In this document: positions 1 to 10,942 of the stretch, one piece after another
How the letters are laid out: every line of letters begins with the position of its first letter
Position numbering within the stretch: the first letter of the stretch is position 1
DNA from: Gammaproteobacteria bacterium
GTDB lineage: Bacteria > Pseudomonadota > Gammaproteobacteria > Pseudomonadales > Pseudohongiellaceae
Assembly: GCA_029245905.1 (NCBI GenBank)
Contig: JAQWOJ010000079.1
Span: 1-35,783, forward strand
Reading direction: 5' to 3'
Length of the DNA: 35,783 nucleotides
Program-made: the position numbers and the translations under genes
Notes under the pieces: model-generated
Told to the model about the DNA's origin: nothing
Databases searched by the model: none
What the model saw: only the letters and a program-made list of their open reading frames with translations

Positions 1-870
1 GGATGGCTTAAAAAGGAGGTAACTTCGGCCTGGCCATTACAGTGGGAAGAAATCCTAAACCACAGTAACTATAGACCGCCCCTAACGCTGCGAGTAAACC
101 TTAAAGAGAAATCTCGGAGAGATGTGCTCACAATGTTGTTAAAGAGCAAAATAGAGGCGATACCCGGCAAGCTAGCGCACTCGGCAATTTATCTTAAAAA
201 GCCGCTGCCAGCTGAAGAAATTCCAGGTCTTCAAGAAGGCTGGGTAAGTATACAAGATGAAGCATCCCAATTGGTCCCTGGCATTTTACGATTAAGCCAC
301 CATCAATCAGTTTTGGATGCCTGTGCTGCGCCAGGGGGCAAAACTTGCGCCATTCTAGAAAGTGAGTACTCACTCACTAAAGTGCTTTCACTCGACCTCT
401 CTTCTTCCAGGCTCCAAAGAGTTGCCGAAAATCTTGACCGTCTACGCTTAAATAGCACTCTGATAGCCGGAGATGCAAGAAAGCCAGATGAGTGGTGGGA
501 TGGTCAGCTCTTCGACAGAATTCTCATAGACGCTCCTTGCTCTGCAACGGGGGTAATTAGGCGGCACCCAGATATAAAAATCGTGAGAACCCCAGATGAG
601 GTTTCGTCGCTTGAAATAATTCAAAGTCAACTTTTAAACTCTTTATGGACTTGTTTGAGAGAAAATGGGCTCTTACTTTATACGACTTGCTCGATACTCC
701 CGCGGGAAAATAGCCTCCAAATAAAACGGTTCTTGGAATCTACTAATAACGCTAAATATGAGGGCATTCCGGCCGATTGGGGGGTAGAATGCGATTACGG
801 CAGACAACTGCTCACTGGAATGAGCGATGGGCCAGATGGCTTTTTTTACTCCTTGCTTCGTAAAAGTTGA
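1..870 (+). CDS. rsmB: 16S rRNA m5C967 methyltransferase RsmB, 3' part (5' end outside the window)
   Basis: This is the C-terminal 289 residues of RsmB, which methylates C967 of 16S rRNA using S-adenosylmethionine. The reading frame is open from base 1, and the family usually has about 430 residues, so the N-terminal NusB-like RNA-binding domain is missing from view. Visible motifs are N-Y-R-P-P-L-T-L-R-V-N before the catalytic domain, the SAM-binding D-A-C-A-A-P-G-G-K-T, D-A-P-C-S-A-T-G (the Cys that helps product release) and T-T-C-S (the nucleophilic Cys). All catalytic signatures are intact. trkA follows 31 nt downstream on the same strand, the same neighbourhood as in Pseudomonas. Identification is firm; only the upstream boundary is unknown. 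Confidence 0.96.
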   Translation, partial: GWLKKEVTSAWPLQWEEILNHSNYRPPLTLRVNLKEKSRRDVLTMLLKSKIEAIPGKLAHSAIYLKKPLPAEEIPGLQEGWVSIQDEASQLVPGILRLSHHQSVLDACAAPGGKTCAILESEYSLTKVLSLDLSSSRLQRVAENLDRLRLNSTLIAGDARKPDEWWDGQLFDRILIDAPCSATGVIRRHPDIKIVRTPDEVSSLEIIQSQLLNSLWTCLRENGLLLYTTCSILPRENSLQIKRFLESTNNAKYEGIPADWGVECDYGRQLLTGMSDGPDGFFYSLLRKS

Positions 871-901
871 TATACCATTTATTGTTGATGACGTAGGCCT
901 A

Positions 902-2275
902 ATGAAAATAATTATCCTCGGCGCGAACCAAATTGGCTGTTCCTTAGCAGAGACGCTAGCCAACGAGTCAAATGACATAACTATCGTCGATTCCAATAAT
1001 GAAAAACTACGCGAGCTTAAAGACCAAATTGACGTGGGTACGATAGTTGGCCAAGCATCTCATCCCGACGTTCTAGCACGCGCGGGAGGCGAGGACGCGG
1101 ATATGATCATCGCCGTTACTGAAAACGACGAAATAAATATGGTTGCATGTCGCGTCGCTTATTCGATGTTTAAGACCCCTAAAAAGATTTGCAGGATAAG
1201 ATCATCTTCGTATCTTGTAAATGACAAACTGTTTGGTAAGCATGGCATCACAGTGGACGATGTGATAAGTCCGGAACTAATTGTCTCAGATTATATGACA
1301 AGACTCATCGATCTTCCGGGCTCTCTACAAGTCCTAGATTTCGCAGAAGGCAAAGTTCAGTTAGTAGCGGTAAAGGCTTTTTATGGCGGTCCTTTAGTTG
1401 GTCAAGAAATTCGTTTGCTAAGGGATCATATGCCAAACATCGAAACACGCGTCGCAGCAATTTTTAGAAAAGACAGACCGATCATTCCAGAAGGTTCGAC
1501 TGTTATCGAAGCCGATGATGAAGTTTTCTTCGTCGCAGCTCAAGAAAACATAAGAAGTTGTATGGGAGAATTGCGGCGCCTAGATAAGCCTTACAAAAGA
1601 TTAATTATTGCTGGCGGGGGAAATATAGGTTTGCGCTTAGCGGAATCGATTGAAGACCGTTACCAGCTGAAAATCATTGAGCATAACCCTGAAAGATGCG
1701 CATATTTGTCAGAACATCTAGATAGAGCCATCATTTTAAATGGCGAGGCATCCAATCAAGAACTCTTACTAGAAGAGAATATAGAGGATACAGACGTTTT
1801 TTTAGCACTAACGAACGACGATGAAGCTAACATAATGTCGTCGCTTCTAGCAAAGAGACTGGGTGCAAAAAAGGTAATGACAATAATAAACAATCCAGCC
1901 TATGTGGATTTAGTTCAAGGGGGAGAAATAGACATAGCCATCTCACCTCAGCAAGCGACAATTGGTAGCCTTTTAACACACGTGAGGCGAGCCGATGTTG
2001 TGAAGGTCCACTCTTTGAGAAGAGGGGCCGCAGAGGCAATGGAAGCTATTGCGCACGGCGACCAAGCGTCCTCCAGAGTTGTTGGTAAGCCTATCGAGGA
2101 TATTGACCTCCCCGAGGGCGCGACGATTGGCGCTATCGTTAGAAACGATAAAGTATTGATCGCCCATGACGCCACAGTGGTAGAACCCGATGATCATGTT
2201 ATTTTATTTCTTGTCGATAGAAGAATGATCCCTAAAGTAGAACGATTATTCCAAGTAGGCTTCAGTTTTTTCTAA
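902..2275 (+). CDS. trkA: Trk potassium uptake system regulatory protein TrkA
   Basis: TrkA is the cytoplasmic NAD(H)-binding subunit that gates the TrkH potassium channel. The protein has two tandem RCK units (each Rossmann fold plus TrkA-C domain) and 457 residues, matching E. coli (458). The frame is open further upstream, to a possible ATG at 827 inside rsmB, but the family starts at M-K-I-I-I-L-G-A, so ATG 902 is chosen. The first Rossmann loop reads G7-A-N-Q-I-G12 where relatives have G-A-G-Q-V-G, so the middle glycine is Asn. The second unit keeps G-G-G-N-I-G. The T-N-D-D-E-A-N-I-M-S stretch and the I-S-P-Q-Q-A-T segment are typical. trkH follows after 10 nt, so the two are very likely co-transcribed. 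Confidence 0.96.
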   Translation: MKIIILGANQIGCSLAETLANESNDITIVDSNNEKLRELKDQIDVGTIVGQASHPDVLARAGGEDADMIIAVTENDEINMVACRVAYSMFKTPKKICRIRSSSYLVNDKLFGKHGITVDDVISPELIVSDYMTRLIDLPGSLQVLDFAEGKVQLVAVKAFYGGPLVGQEIRLLRDHMPNIETRVAAIFRKDRPIIPEGSTVIEADDEVFFVAAQENIRSCMGELRRLDKPYKRLIIAGGGNIGLRLAESIEDRYQLKIIEHNPERCAYLSEHLDRAIILNGEASNQELLLEENIEDTDVFLALTNDDEANIMSSLLAKRLGAKKVMTIINNPAYVDLVQGGEIDIAISPQQATIGSLLTHVRRADVVKVHSLRRGAAEAMEAIAHGDQASSRVVGKPIEDIDLPEGATIGAIVRNDKVLIAHDATVVEPDDHVILFLVDRRMIPKVERLFQVGFSFF

Positions 2276-2285
2276 GTAAAATTAA

Positions 2286-3740
2286 ATGCATGCATCTATT
2301 ATTCTAAAAGTTCTTGGCAGCCTTTTAATGCTGTTTAGCCTACTAGCTAATTTGCCGCCTATAATTGTTTCCCTAATTTATGATGACGGTATGTATCAAG
2401 ATTTTTTGAGCTCGATGTTTATTATTTTTAGTCTAGGCTCAGTATTATTTTTTTCCGCGACAAGTAACAAGAAAGAACTTGGAACGCGGGATGGCTTCTT
2501 AATAGTGACTTTATTTTGGAGCGCCCTAGGTATTGCTGGATGTTTGCCTTTTTTATTCTCTCCTGCTTTGGATCTGTCGATAACTGACGCGGTATTTGAA
2601 TCATTGTCCGGTCTAACCACCACCGGGGCTACCGTAATTTCTGGATTAGATCAATTGCCAAAGTCCATATTATTCTACCGTCAACAATTGCAATGGCTTG
2701 GTGGCATGGGGATCATCGTCTTAGCGATATCGCTATTACCGATGCTTGGTATAGGAGGGATGCAACTTTACAGAGCAGAAAGCCCCGGTCCAGTTAAGGA
2801 CAATAAGCTACTACCTCGGCTTGCAGAAACAGCGAAAGCGCTCTGGTATCTCTATTTAACTCTAACAATAATCTGCGCGCTTTCTTATTGGCTTGCTGGG
2901 ATGAATTTATTCGACGCAATCGGCCATAGCTTTGCGACTATAGCTATTGGAGGATTTTCAACTCACGATGCAAGCATGGCTTATTTCGACAACTCAGTGA
3001 TCGATATTGTTGCTATTGTTTTTATGTTTGTCGCAGGGATCAATTTTGCTTTACATTTTACATCCTGGCAAAGGCGTTCCTTTCGTCACTATCTAAACGA
3101 CCCTGAGTTTCTGTTTTACGCGTTCATTCTAATCCTGGTGTCGATAGTAACCGTTAGTATTTTATACATGTCCCAAATTTACGATGGCGCCTTTGATGCT
3201 TTTAGGAAGGGTGTTTTCCAAGTCGTTTCATTTGCTACAACCACTGGCTTCACAACCGCCGACTTCAATTCGTGGCCTCTTTTTCTTCCTTATCTCCTTT
3301 TATACGCAGCAATTATTGGTGCTTGCGCCGGGTCAACCGGAGGCGGGATGAAAGTCATTAGAATTTTGTTGATATTTAAGCAAGGCTTTCGAGAGGTCCA
3401 ACGATTGATCCATCCAAAGGCCGTTATCCCAGTGAAGCTTGGTCGAAATCCTGTGCCAGACCGCGTTATTGAATCTGTTTGGGGATTTTTTGCTGTATAT
3501 GTAATGGCATTTATGTTGATGCTTCTCGCTTTATTAGCCACAGGCCTGGACATCATTACCGCGTTTAGTGCTGTTGGCGCTTGTATCAACAATTTGGGTC
3601 CAGGACTAGCAAATGTTTCAGAGACTTATGAGCATTTGCCTAGTACAGCCAAGTGGATTCTGTGTATCGCCATGCTTCTTGGGCGTTTAGAGATTTTTAC
3701 CTTGCTGGTGTTGTTTACGCCCATGTTCTGGCGGCGTTAA
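2286..3740 (+). CDS. trkH: Trk potassium uptake transmembrane subunit TrkH
   Basis: This inner-membrane potassium-translocating subunit has 484 residues, the usual TrkH length. The sequence is hydrophobic throughout, with the four pore-loop repeats of the SKT family visible in order: T-T-T-G-A-T-V (near residue 115), A-I-G-G-F-S-T (near 223), T-T-T-G-F-T-T (near 320) and I-N-N-L-G-P-G (near 435). Each carries the selectivity-filter glycine. ATG 2286 lies 10 nt after trkA, so translation of the pair is probably coupled. The gene is convergent with the acyltransferase gene, with only 21 nt between stop codons and no obvious terminator hairpin. Confidence 0.96.
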   Translation: MHASIILKVLGSLLMLFSLLANLPPIIVSLIYDDGMYQDFLSSMFIIFSLGSVLFFSATSNKKELGTRDGFLIVTLFWSALGIAGCLPFLFSPALDLSITDAVFESLSGLTTTGATVISGLDQLPKSILFYRQQLQWLGGMGIIVLAISLLPMLGIGGMQLYRAESPGPVKDNKLLPRLAETAKALWYLYLTLTIICALSYWLAGMNLFDAIGHSFATIAIGGFSTHDASMAYFDNSVIDIVAIVFMFVAGINFALHFTSWQRRSFRHYLNDPEFLFYAFILILVSIVTVSILYMSQIYDGAFDAFRKGVFQVVSFATTTGFTTADFNSWPLFLPYLLLYAAIIGACAGSTGGGMKVIRILLIFKQGFREVQRLIHPKAVIPVKLGRNPVPDRVIESVWGFFAVYVMAFMLMLLALLATGLDIITAFSAVGACINNLGPGLANVSETYEHLPSTAKWILCIAMLLGRLEIFTLLVLFTPMFWRR

Positions 3741-3761
3741 TGATTAAGCCCCTCAGTAAAG

Positions 3762-4745
3762 CTAGTAGAACTTAGTGCCGTCCGGGGTTTTACGAAAGCG
3801 CGTGTATTCCCACTGATACTGTTCAACTGCCTTGTTAATACTACTTTCAATTGTCGCATTTAACGCGACAAGTGATTCATCCAAATTATCTTTATAAACC
3901 CCTAACGCCGCCTCTTCCACAATGATTTTATAACCTTTCGCCTCGGGCAAGCGTTTTGCGAACCCACAAAAGACCTTAGCCCCGGTTTTTTGAACCAACT
4001 TACTTATTAAAGTCATTGTAAGTGCTGGTTGTTTATAAAAAGGTGCGAACTTGCCGCCTTCTCTCGAAGGGACCTGGTCGGGCAGGACTCCGACTACTTC
4101 GCCCCGTTTCAATGCCTTGAAGACCTTTGATACGCCTAAATTATTTGTTGGAGACATAGATATCCCACTGCGCGATCTAGTGCGGGTTATTAAGTGATCT
4201 AGCTGCTTTAATTTGGGTGGCTGATAAAGCCAAGTCGATTCGATGTCGGCACATAAATAGAATCCAAGAACTTCCCAGTTGCCTAAATGAGGCGCTAGCA
4301 AAATAACACCATCGTCAGAATTAACGGCATCACGAAAAATAGACTCTCCCTCGCTATCAACTACCATCTTTAAAGTTTCGGCTATGGGAAGAATCCATGA
4401 TTTGCCTAACTCAAGGGCAGTAGCTGCGGTATGATTTAAACTTTCATGGGTTAGCTGATTAATTTGTTTTTTAGATTTGGTCGGAAAACAAACAGATAGA
4501 TTCTTTCTGGTTCTCCTTTTCGCCCTAGTTGGCAACCAATAGAGGACGGCACCCCAAAATTTTGCGACAACTTGCAAAAAAGATAACGGAAGGTAAGCGC
4601 TGATCCATAGAAACATCTTGAATAAGAAGAACTTTAGCGATTTGATAATATCTAACCTATACGTATTTTTACTGTCTCCTATTTTAGTGTTACTTAGGGA
4701 ATTAGCAATTTTAAGATCAAACTTTTGCGCGGACGTTATGTGCAA
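3762..4745 (-). CDS. LpxL/HtrB-family lipid A (or phospholipid) acyltransferase
   Basis: Members of this family transfer a fatty acyl chain from acyl-ACP to lipid A precursors at the inner membrane. An N-terminal hydrophobic segment (about residues 38-72) is followed by the N-L-x-x-C-F-P motif (82-87), the catalytic H-x4-E motif as H153-L-G-N-W-E158, and G-V-L-P-D-Q (219-224). The gene lies beside glyQ, as does the lipid A secondary acyltransferase PA0011 in P. aeruginosa, which supports a secondary acyltransferase; chain length and position cannot be read. The start is uncertain. The longest frame opens with TTG at 4745 and has no visible Shine-Dalgarno; the first ATG is codon 44 at 4616, also without one. 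The product would have 327 or 284 residues. Confidence 0.85.
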   Translation of the reverse strand: MHITSAQKFDLKIANSLSNTKIGDSKNTYRLDIIKSLKFFLFKMFLWISAYLPLSFLQVVAKFWGAVLYWLPTRAKRRTRKNLSVCFPTKSKKQINQLTHESLNHTAATALELGKSWILPIAETLKMVVDSEGESIFRDAVNSDDGVILLAPHLGNWEVLGFYLCADIESTWLYQPPKLKQLDHLITRTRSRSGISMSPTNNLGVSKVFKALKRGEVVGVLPDQVPSREGGKFAPFYKQPALTMTLISKLVQKTGAKVFCGFAKRLPEAKGYKIIVEEAALGVYKDNLDESLVALNATIESSINKAVEQYQWEYTRFRKTPDGTKFY

Positions 4746-4830
4746 GATATTTGTATGCTATAGATAAGTGTCAAATAATGGAGGATAATTGCGACTCTTT
4801 TTTCGCATAACCAACCCATAAAAACTGTCT

Positions 4831-5757
4831 GTGAATAACAACTACGATTTAGATACATTTCAAGGCTTAATCTTTGCACTACAAGAATATTGGGCAAAAA
4901 AAGGGTGCGTGGTCCTGCAGCCACTAGACATCGAGGTTGGAGCAGGAACGTTCCATCCCGCCACTTTTCTTCGGGCTATTGGGCCAGAAAGTTGGAATAC
5001 CGCCTACGTACAACCATGTCGTCGGCCGACTGACGGTCGTTATGGGGAAAACCCCAACAGATTGCAGCACTATTACCAATTTCAAGTGTTGCTGAAACCG
5101 TCCCCAAAAAATATTCAGGACCTTTATTTAGACTCTCTTGCGACTTTGGGTATAGACATGTCCATTCATGACATACGCTTTGTCGAGGATAATTGGGAGT
5201 CACCGACTCTGGGAGCATGGGGCCTGGGTTGGGAGGTATGGCTAAACGGGATGGAAGTTACGCAGTTCACTTATTTCCAGCAAGCTGGAGGGCTCGAGTG
5301 TCACCCCGTCAGCGGGGAGATTACTTATGGTATTGAAAGAATAGCTATGTATCTGCAGGGAGTAGACAGCATCTATGACATAATTTGGGCGAAGAATTCT
5401 GGTGGGGTTGTGACGTATGGTGATGTTTTCAAGCAAAATGAAATTGAAATGTCCGCGTTCAACTTTGAAGAGGCAGACATTACTTTACTGTTTTCGTATT
5501 TTGATAATGCTGAGTCTCAATGTAATGAACTAATTGGCAAAAATTTAGCGTTGCCGGCCTATGAGCAAGTTCTTAAAGCTTCCCATTATTTCAACTTGCT
5601 AGATGCCAGAAAAGCGATCTCGGTAACAGAAAGACAGCGGTTTATTTTGCGAGTCCGAACGCTAGCAAGAATGGTCGCTGAAGCATACTTAGATAGTCGA
5701 CAAAAATTAGGGTTTCCGTTGGCGTCAGAAAAATTAAGAAAAGAGTATTTGAAGTAA
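4831..5757 (+). CDS. glyQ: Glycyl-tRNA synthetase alpha subunit
   Basis: This is the catalytic, aminoacylating alpha subunit of the heterotetrameric bacterial glycyl-tRNA synthetase, which charges tRNA-Gly in the cytoplasm. It has 308 residues (family about 300). D-T-F-Q-G-L-I at residues 8-14 is the conserved beginning. [16 protein letters not shown] and the Q-P-C-R-R-P[11 protein letters not shown] class II motif region follow. The start is GTG at 4831, chosen because it places D-T-F-Q near position 8 as in relatives. glyS begins 5 nt after the stop, giving the standard coupled glyQS pair. The 85-bp upstream gap is shared with the divergent acyltransferase gene. Confidence 0.97.
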   Translation: MNNNYDLDTFQGLIFALQEYWAKKGCVVLQPLDIEVGAGTFHPATFLRAIGPESWNTAYVQPCRRPTDGRYGENPNRLQHYYQFQVLLKPSPKNIQDLYLDSLATLGIDMSIHDIRFVEDNWESPTLGAWGLGWEVWLNGMEVTQFTYFQQAGGLECHPVSGEITYGIERIAMYLQGVDSIYDIIWAKNSGGVVTYGDVFKQNEIEMSAFNFEEADITLLFSYFDNAESQCNELIGKNLALPAYEQVLKASHYFNLLDARKAISVTERQRFILRVRTLARMVAEAYLDSRQKLGFPLASEKLRKEYLK

Positions 5758-5762
5758 AGCCT

Positions 5763-7841
5763 ATGTCGTATCGAGACCTTTTAATTGAAGTAGGGACCGA
5801 AGAGCTACCTCCGCGGACACTAAATTCAATGTCTTTGGCACTGGAAGACCTGTTAACGAAAGGACTAAAAAGTGAAGATCTTCGCTTTGAATCAACGGCG
5901 CCTTTCGCCACTCCTAGAAGGCTTGCTGTGTTAATTAAAGCGCTATCTGAGTCGCAAGCGGATAAGAAGATCTCTCGCATAGGGCCTTCGATAGCCGCTG
6001 CTTTTGATGATTCAGGAAATCCGACTCCGGCTGCAATTGGTTTTGCAAAATCCTGCGGCGTCGACGTCAGCAAGCTTTTGAAGTCAAAACAGAAAGGTAT
6101 AGAAAAACTAGCCTTCAATTCGATCAAGAAAGGCCAAGAAACCATAGAGCTCATTCCTAATATTATTAGAACAGCTTTAAGCTCTCTACCAGCAGAAAAA
6201 AAAATGCGGTGGGGAGACTCAAGAGAGGAGTTTGTTAGGCCCATACATTGGCTTCTTTTGTTGTTTGGTGACCAAGTGGTCGATGTTCAAATCTATAATA
6301 TTAGCTCAAGTAACAAAACCTGGGGACATCGCTTTCACTGCAATGAACGACTATTAGTGGGCAAGGGAAGAGATTATGAGAACTTGCTAGAGAAAAAAGG
6401 TCATGTTGTACCGAGCTTTGAAAAGCGTAAGGAATTGGTCCGGTCTCTTGTGACGGAGGAGGCAAGGAAGGCGAGCGGCCTTGCTATTATAGAAGAGGAT
6501 TTACTAGGCGAGGTAACTAGTTTAATTGAGTATCCGGTAGCATTATTGGGAGACTTTGATCCCGCGTTCTTAAGTATTCCTGCAGAAGCATTGATTTTAG
6601 CGATGAAGTCCCACCAGAAGTGTTTTTACTTAGTAGACCATGCCGGGAATCTCTTACCAAAATTTATAACCGTCAGTAACATCGTTTCTCAGAATCCCGC
6701 CTTGGTGGTCAAGGGAAATGAACGGGTAATCAGGCCTAGGCTTGCTGATGCACAATTCTTTTTTAATACAGATAAAATGCAAACGCTCGAATCTCGCCGA
6801 GACTCTCTGAAGAAGCTGGTTTTCCAAGAGAAACTAGGGAGTGTTTTTCAAAAATCACAGCGCGTCGCATCATTGTCTAAGTCAATGGCAAAACTATTAG
6901 GGTATAACACAGGGCAGTGCGAGAAGGCTGCTCTACTTAGTAAATGTGATTTAGTCACCGATATGGTTAGAGAATTTTCTGACCTACAAGGTGTAGTCGG
7001 GTCCTATTATGCCAAGCACGATGGAGAGCCAGATGAAGTTTGTGAGGCTATCCGAGAACAATATTTGCCAAAATTTTCTGGAGACAAACTTCCAGAGACG
7101 GAGACCGGTTTGGTTTTAGCTATCGCTGATAAGATAGATACGATGGTCGGGTTGTTTGGGATAGGTCAACCGCCCACAGGGTCAAAAGATCCATTTGCGC
7201 TGCGACGCGCTGCAATCGGCGTTTTTCGTATCGTTATAGAAAATAAACTCGATCTGAATATTTTAGAGATAATTAGAGAAGCCTGTGCCACATATTCAGA
7301 AATATCCTTAGCGAATGAGACCGCAAATCTTGTTTTTGAATTTTTGCTTGAGAGGTTTCGATCTTGGTGTCTTGACCGCAAGGTCCCGACAGAAGTGTTT
7401 CAATCTGTCCTTGCAGTTCACCCAAAGCGCCCTTTAGATTTTTATAACCGTATACGAGCAGTTGATAATTTCAGGAAAGAGGCAGAATCAACAGCGTTAG
7501 CAGCGGCCAACAAGCGTGTCGCTAATCTTCTTAGTAAGCACGAAGACAGCGTTAGAAACGAATGCTGCCAGGAAAACCTCTTAAAAATGGGTCCAGAACA
7601 TTCGCTCTATGCTGCGATTCACGAAAAAAAGGTTGAGGTGGCGCCTTATTATAAAAATGGGGATTATACGAGCGCCTTACTAGCGCTGTCTTCACTTGAG
7701 GGGTTGGTCGATAAATTCTTCGAATCAGTTATGGTAATGGATGAAAATATTGCGCTACGCAAAAACCGACTATGCTTATTGCGAGAGCTACGAGACCTTT
7801 TTCTCCAGACTGCGGACATTTCGTTTCTAGATCATACATAG
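5763..7841 (+). CDS. glyS: Glycyl-tRNA synthetase beta subunit
   Basis: The beta subunit of glycyl-tRNA synthetase contains the tRNA-recognition modules that work with the GlyQ catalytic subunit. It has 692 residues against 689 in E. coli. It opens with the family signature L-L-I-E-V-G-T-E-E-L-P-P. Later come K-K-M-R-W-G near residue 147, F-V-R-P-I-H-W, M-K-S-H-Q-K-C-F near 282, and the HD-like region K-C-D-L-V-T-D-M-V-R-E-F near 396. A-D-K-I-D-T-M-V-G and G-S-K-D-P-F-A-L-R-R-A lie in the C-terminal half. No truncation is seen. gmhB starts 13 nt downstream, suggesting one transcript glyQ-glyS-gmhB. Confidence 0.97.
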   Translation: MSYRDLLIEVGTEELPPRTLNSMSLALEDLLTKGLKSEDLRFESTAPFATPRRLAVLIKALSESQADKKISRIGPSIAAAFDDSGNPTPAAIGFAKSCGVDVSKLLKSKQKGIEKLAFNSIKKGQETIELIPNIIRTALSSLPAEKKMRWGDSREEFVRPIHWLLLLFGDQVVDVQIYNISSSNKTWGHRFHCNERLLVGKGRDYENLLEKKGHVVPSFEKRKELVRSLVTEEARKASGLAIIEEDLLGEVTSLIEYPVALLGDFDPAFLSIPAEALILAMKSHQKCFYLVDHAGNLLPKFITVSNIVSQNPALVVKGNERVIRPRLADAQFFFNTDKMQTLESRRDSLKKLVFQEKLGSVFQKSQRVASLSKSMAKLLGYNTGQCEKAALLSKCDLVTDMVREFSDLQGVVGSYYAKHDGEPDEVCEAIREQYLPKFSGDKLPETETGLVLAIADKIDTMVGLFGIGQPPTGSKDPFALRRAAIGVFRIVIENKLDLNILEIIREACATYSEISLANETANLVFEFLLERFRSWCLDRKVPTEVFQSVLAVHPKRPLDFYNRIRAVDNFRKEAESTALAAANKRVANLLSKHEDSVRNECCQENLLKMGPEHSLYAAIHEKKVEVAPYYKNGDYTSALLALSSLEGLVDKFFESVMVMDENIALRKNRLCLLRELRDLFLQTADISFLDHT

Positions 7842-7854
7842 AAAATATTATATT

Positions 7855-8433
7855 TTGACCTTGAAAAAAACAAAAGTAATTGTTCTTGATAGAGACGGCG
7901 TCGTTAATGAGGATTCAGAGAAATATATAAAGTCGCCGAACGAATGGAAGCCGATTAAAGGCAGTATACAAGCGATCGCAGACCTTACTGCCAATGGCTT
8001 TGAAGTTATAATCGCTACAAATCAATCTGGTCTTGCAAGAGGGTACTTTAGTGAGTACGACCTTGCGAATATACATACTAAATTTCTAAGTTTAGTAGAA
8101 GCGTCAGGTGGCTTTATCTCAGCAATATTTTACTGCCCACATGAGCCTGGTGCTGGTTGCGATTGCCGTAAGCCGAAAACGGGCCTCCTTAGAAGAGCGG
8201 AAGCCGAGCTGAAAATTTCCTTGCGAGAGGAATTTTTCATAGGAGACAGCATGAAAGACTTGGAGGCGGCACAAGCTTTTGAAATGCGTCCGATTCTGGT
8301 TAGGACGGGGAAGGGAAGGTATACTGAGGCTGACCTGTGTAGAACTCTCCGCAAATCTATTCCCATTTTTAACGACTTGAGTGCTGCTACTAAGTGGATT
8401 CTTAATAGCAAATCCAATATGAGCACCTCATAG
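7855..8433 (+). CDS. gmhB: D-glycero-beta-D-manno-heptose-1,7-bisphosphate 7-phosphatase (GmhB)
   Basis: This HAD-superfamily phosphatase makes heptose 1-phosphate for the ADP-heptose of the LPS inner core. Motif I is D12-R-D14-G (nucleophile and acid/base), motif II is T55-N-Q-S-G, the motif III lysine is K106 and motif IV is G-D131-S-x-x-D135. The GmhB zinc site is visible as C94-P-H96 with C102 and C104. It has 192 residues, full length. The start is TTG at 7855 without a Shine-Dalgarno; a second in-frame TTG at 7861 is possible. Translation may depend on coupling to glyS, 13 nt upstream. The related histidinol phosphatase fold is an alternative activity, but the zinc motif and lack of his genes favour GmhB. 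Confidence 0.9.
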   Translation: MTLKKTKVIVLDRDGVVNEDSEKYIKSPNEWKPIKGSIQAIADLTANGFEVIIATNQSGLARGYFSEYDLANIHTKFLSLVEASGGFISAIFYCPHEPGAGCDCRKPKTGLLRRAEAELKISLREEFFIGDSMKDLEAAQAFEMRPILVRTGKGRYTEADLCRTLRKSIPIFNDLSAATKWILNSKSNMSTS

Positions 8434-8441
8434 GTTAAAAG

Positions 8442-10874
<2,433 letters not shown>

Positions 10875-10942
10875 TTAGCTCCAGAGAAAACAAAATAGCA
10901 TCCTTTACCCAGCTTATCTTTTTTGGATAAACTAATTATAAA

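Noticed and set aside
827-901. In-frame 25-codon N-terminal extension of trkA starting inside rsmB
   Set aside because: TrkA proteins start at M-K-I-I-I-L-G; the extension overlaps rsmB by 44 bp and the resulting length would exceed the family.
3290-3592. 100-codon antisense frame within trkH, and similar long antisense frames in gyrB, mnmG, atp and glmS
   Set aside because: They mirror strongly conserved genes on the other strand and show no domain features or ribosome-binding sites.
10922-10930. DnaA-box-like TTATCCAAA (minus strand) in the gyrB-recF gap
   Set aside because: One mismatch at a key position, isolated and away from the origin; frequency by chance in 36 kb is too high to call.
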